Part shown: piece after piece, positions 61,724-64,000 of the stretch
How the letters are laid out: every line of letters begins with the position of its first letter
Numbering within the stretch: the first letter of the stretch is position 1
Origin: Polymorphum gilvum SL003B-26A1
GTDB taxonomy: Bacteria; Pseudomonadota; Alphaproteobacteria; Rhizobiales; Stappiaceae
DNA: 64,000 nucleotides
Reading direction: 5' to 3'
NCBI RefSeq assembly: GCF_000192745.1
Contig: NC_015259.1
Span: forward strand, 4,355,001-4,419,000
The notes under the pieces: model-generated
Database searches by the model: none
What the model saw: the letters and a program-made list of their open reading frames with translations, nothing else
Told to the model about the DNA's origin: nothing
Translations under genes and position numbers: made by a program

Positions 61724-62140
61724 ATGGACGTCCATTTGGACGGCTCAAGGGGTGTTGGGGTTTCCCGGCTCGAGGTGATCGAGGGGCCCAGCGGGCGTCG
61801 GCGGCGGACGAAGGCTGATCGGGCGCGGATCGCGGCGGAGAGCATGATGCCGGGTGTGAAGGTGGCCGATGTCGCGCGCAAGCACGGCACCACCCGCTGG
61901 CAAATCTACGATTGGCGCAGGCAGATACGCAAAGGCAACCTGGTTCTGCCCGATAGCATCGCGGCGCTTCCGATGTTCGCGGAACTGGTTGTCGACGACA
62001 GCGCGGTGGATGCAGCGACGGCGCGTCCCGCATCCGATCTGGAGATTGTTGTAGGCGATGTCGTGATCCGGGCGGGTGCCGATACCGACGAAAGGCAACT
62101 GACGCGAGCGATCCGCGCGGCGCGGGCCGCGGCATCATGA
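61724..62140 (+). CDS. tnpA: IS66 TnpA (Orf1) accessory protein
   Basis: This 138-residue protein has a helix-turn-helix (SMMPGVKVADVARKHGTTRWQIYDWRRQ) and an acidic beta-rich C-terminus (LEIVVGDVVIRAGADTDERQL), as in IS66 Orf1. It is needed for transposition along with TnpB and TnpC. The stop overlaps the tnpB ATG (ATGA), the usual coupling. Confidence 0.92.
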   Translation: MDVHLDGSRGVGVSRLEVIEGPSGRRRRTKADRARIAAESMMPGVKVADVARKHGTTRWQIYDWRRQIRKGNLVLPDSIAALPMFAELVVDDSAVDAATARPASDLEIVVGDVVIRAGADTDERQLTRAIRAARAAAS

Positions 62141-62493
62141 TGTTCGGCCAGGGCGGGTCGGCGAAGGTCTTCGTGGCGACACGGCCGGTGGACTTCCGCA
62201 AGGGTATTGATGGCCTGGCGCTGGCGGTGCAGGAGATGTTCGGGCTCGATCCGTTCTGTGGCGCGGTCTTCGTGTTCCGGTCGAAACGCGCGGACCGGAT
62301 CAAACTTCTGATATGGGATCAGACCGGGATGGTGCTTGTCCACAAGCGGCTGGAATGCGGCAAGTTCGTCTGGCCACAGGCGCAGGACGGGGTGATGCGG
62401 ATATCCTCCGCCCAGATGGCGGCCTTGTTCGAAGGGCTGGACTGGCGGCTGGTCCGGCCGGAGCGCGCGCGGCGCCCGCTGGTGGCGGGATGA
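62137..62493 (+). CDS. tnpB: IS66 TnpB accessory protein
   Basis: This 118-residue protein shows the TnpB core VFVATRPVDFRKGIDGLALAV, then FVFRSKRADRIKLLIWDQTG and KRLECGKFVWP. TnpB is conserved in IS66 elements and required for transposition; its mechanism is not known. It appears intact. Confidence 0.95.
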   Translation: MMFGQGGSAKVFVATRPVDFRKGIDGLALAVQEMFGLDPFCGAVFVFRSKRADRIKLLIWDQTGMVLVHKRLECGKFVWPQAQDGVMRISSAQMAALFEGLDWRLVRPERARRPLVAG

Positions 62494-62562
62494 TCGCCTG
62501 GGGGCTCTGGAAACTCCTGTTTTTGCTGGCCAGAACGGGTGTCTCATGATTCACTTCGGACC

Positions 62563-64000
62563 ATGGATGCCGCCGTTCTCGCCCGAGAAAACGCCCTTCT
62601 GAAAGCCCGCCTGATTGAGGTGGAGGCGGCGCTTGCGGAGTCGCAGGAGGCGAACCGTAGGCTGGAGGACATCCTGCGCACGTCGCAGCGCGAGAAGTTC
62701 GGCAAGCGCTCGGAGAAGCTGTCGCCTGATCAGTTCAACCTCCCTCTGGAAGATGCCGAACTGGCCCAGGGAGTGCTCGAGGCCGCACAGGAGAAGGCTG
62801 AAGCTGCGATGCAAAGGGCGCGCGGTGAAGAGCCCCGTAAGCCCAAGCGCAACCGTGGGCATCTGCCGTCGCATCTGCCCCGGGTCGAGCGCGTGATCGA
62901 GCCTGCAAGCACGCGCTGCCCCTGCGGCTGCGGCGAGATGGCGAAGATCGGCGAGGACGTGTCCGAACGGCTCGACGTGATCCCCGCGCAGTTCCGGGTG
63001 CTGGTCACGCGGCGGCCCAAATATGCCTGCCGCCGCTGCTCGCAGGCCGTGGCACAGGCGCACGCACCCGAGCATGTCGTGCCCGGCGGGCTGCCCACGG
63101 AACTGTTCATCGCCTCGATCATCGTGTCCAAGTTCGGTGACCACCTGCCATTTTACCGCCAGGCGGAGATCTTCAAACGGCAGGGGATAGATCTGGACCG
63201 CGGCACGCTCGGCAACTGGGTCGGCCGCGCCTGTTTCCACCTGATGCCGATCATCAATCACATGAAGGCTCATCTGCGCGGCGCGGACCGCATTTTTGTC
63301 GACGAGACCCGCGCGCCGGTGCTGGACCCGGGCCGCAAGGCAACCAAGAGCGGCTTCTTCTGGGCCGTCGTGTCCGATGATCGCGGCCATGGCGGTGTCG
63401 GCCCACCCATCGTGCTCTTCCACTACGCCCCCGGGAGGGGGAAGGAGCATCCGCTGAAGTTCCTTGCCGGATACCGCGGCCGGTTCCTGCAATGCGACGC
63501 CTATCAGTCCTACAACGCTCTGACGGAGATCGCGCGCGACACCGGCCCGTGGCAGCTGGTCTATTGCTGGACCCATGTCCGCCGCCGCTTCGTGAAACGC
63601 TTCGAGAGCGACCGCTCCCCCATCGCCGAGGAGATGCTGCGCCAGATCGCGCTGCTGTATCAGATCGAGAAGACCGTGCGCGGCAAGGATGCGGAAGTGC
63701 GGCTGCTCGCCCGACGCGAACATGCAAGCCCGATCATCACAGCACTCAAGCCCTGGCTGGAAGCCCAGCTCTCGCGCATCCCGCAGAAATCCCAGCTGGC
63801 CGAGGACATCCGCTACACCCTCGCGCACTGGCCCGGCCTGATCCGCTTTCTGGACGAAGGCACCCTCGAGCTGGACACCAACCCTGTCGAAAATCAAATC
63901 AGACCGATTGCCCTGACGCGGAAAAACGCGCTCTTCGCAGGCAACGAGGTCGGTGCCGAAAACTGGGCCATGCTCGCCTCGCTGGTCGCCACCTGCAAGA
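62563..64000 (+). CDS. tnpC: IS66 transposase TnpC (partial, C-terminus beyond window)
   Basis: 479 codons are visible. The N-terminus is a coiled coil (LLKARLIEVEAALAESQEANRRLE), followed by a CPCGCGE...CRRCSQ zinc-finger region and the DDE core: FVDETRAPVLD, LQCDAYQSYNAL and DTNPVENQIRPIALTRKN. The ATG at 62563 is chosen because it begins the conserved helix. Only the last few tens of residues are missing. Confidence 0.95.
   Translation, partial: MDAAVLARENALLKARLIEVEAALAESQEANRRLEDILRTSQREKFGKRSEKLSPDQFNLPLEDAELAQGVLEAAQEKAEAAMQRARGEEPRKPKRNRGHLPSHLPRVERVIEPASTRCPCGCGEMAKIGEDVSERLDVIPAQFRVLVTRRPKYACRRCSQAVAQAHAPEHVVPGGLPTELFIASIIVSKFGDHLPFYRQAEIFKRQGIDLDRGTLGNWVGRACFHLMPIINHMKAHLRGADRIFVDETRAPVLDPGRKATKSGFFWAVVSDDRGHGGVGPPIVLFHYAPGRGKEHPLKFLAGYRGRFLQCDAYQSYNALTEIARDTGPWQLVYCWTHVRRRFVKRFESDRSPIAEEMLRQIALLYQIEKTVRGKDAEVRLLARREHASPIITALKPWLEAQLSRIPQKSQLAEDIRYTLAHWPGLIRFLDEGTLELDTNPVENQIRPIALTRKNALFAGNEVGAENWAMLASLVATCK

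Larger units (their letters stand above)
61660..64000 (+). mobile_element. IS66-family element (right part beyond window)
   Basis: The three-gene layout tnpA-tnpB-tnpC typical of IS66 is present on the plus strand; tnpC is open to the window end. The left end is placed only approximately, between the portal fragment and tnpA. A fragment of a near-identical tnpC lies at 36198-37000 in the same orientation. Confidence 0.85.

Overview
The window is high-GC DNA from an alphaproteobacterium, most likely Rhodobacterales or a relative. The grounds are codon and GC character, a TAXI/TRAP uptake system, and a phage gene set (DUF6362, DUF6378, DUF6511 and DUF7220-like proteins, lambda-like head genes) that I associate with that group; no rRNA or tRNA is present to confirm it. 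It is accessory DNA throughout: a prophage-like block, a belt of insertion sequences, and an aromatic (naphthalene-type) catabolic island with another prophage scrap and an IS66 element beyond it.

1-21 kb: a prophage arm, almost all on the minus strand. Transcription runs right to left: an unknown pair of genes next to an IS21 element, a sigma-70-like factor, small unknowns, a Sak4-like ATPase, an SSB-like protein, a PD-(D/E)XK nuclease, a RecD/Dda-like helicase, a 975-residue primase-helicase whose 3' end carries eleven GTTCCCC-type repeats, a RuvC-like nuclease, small DUF proteins and a ParB-methyltransferase. A short plus-strand trio and a terminator precede a lambda-like packaging and head module: terminase small and large subunits, gpW, portal, an S49 protease with a nested scaffold start, and a head decoration protein. 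Integrase, tail and lysis genes are not in the window.

21-27 kb: two IS21-family elements, the second lying directly against a 5'-truncated IS3-type element.

27-37 kb: catabolic cluster 1 (minus strand): ferredoxin, gentisate-type cupin dioxygenase (frameshifted), NahE-type hydratase-aldolase, NahD-type isomerase, extradiol dioxygenase, ferredoxin reductase and an OmpW porin. An IS256 element with a perfect 9-bp target duplication sits between this cluster and its apparent promoter. Beyond lie a truncated ISAs1 transposase and an IS66 fragment.

37-61 kb: a minus-strand operon (TAXI binding protein, fused TRAP permease, fumarylpyruvate-type hydrolase, maleylpyruvate-type isomerase, AceE-like E1, CaiB CoA-transferase, HMG-CoA-lyase-like protein) diverges from a plus-strand operon (Rieske dioxygenase alpha and beta, Rieske ferredoxin, cis-diol dehydrogenase, aldehyde dehydrogenase, P450, FAH-family hydrolase). 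A MarR-type regulator follows, and divergent from it is cluster 2, an intact, diverged copy of cluster 1 in the same gene order, ending with a GST. A GCATGC-centred motif recurs at the three main promoters and is a candidate operator. The predicted route is arene to cis-diol to 1,2-diol, extradiol cleavage, NahD/NahE to an o-hydroxyaryl aldehyde, oxidation to a salicylate-type acid, then gentisate-type cleavage to pyruvate and fumarate. No NagGH-type salicylate 5-hydroxylase is present; a P450 with putidaredoxin-type ferredoxins is.

61-64 kb: a fragment of a second lambda-type portal gene, then an IS66 element running off the end of the window.
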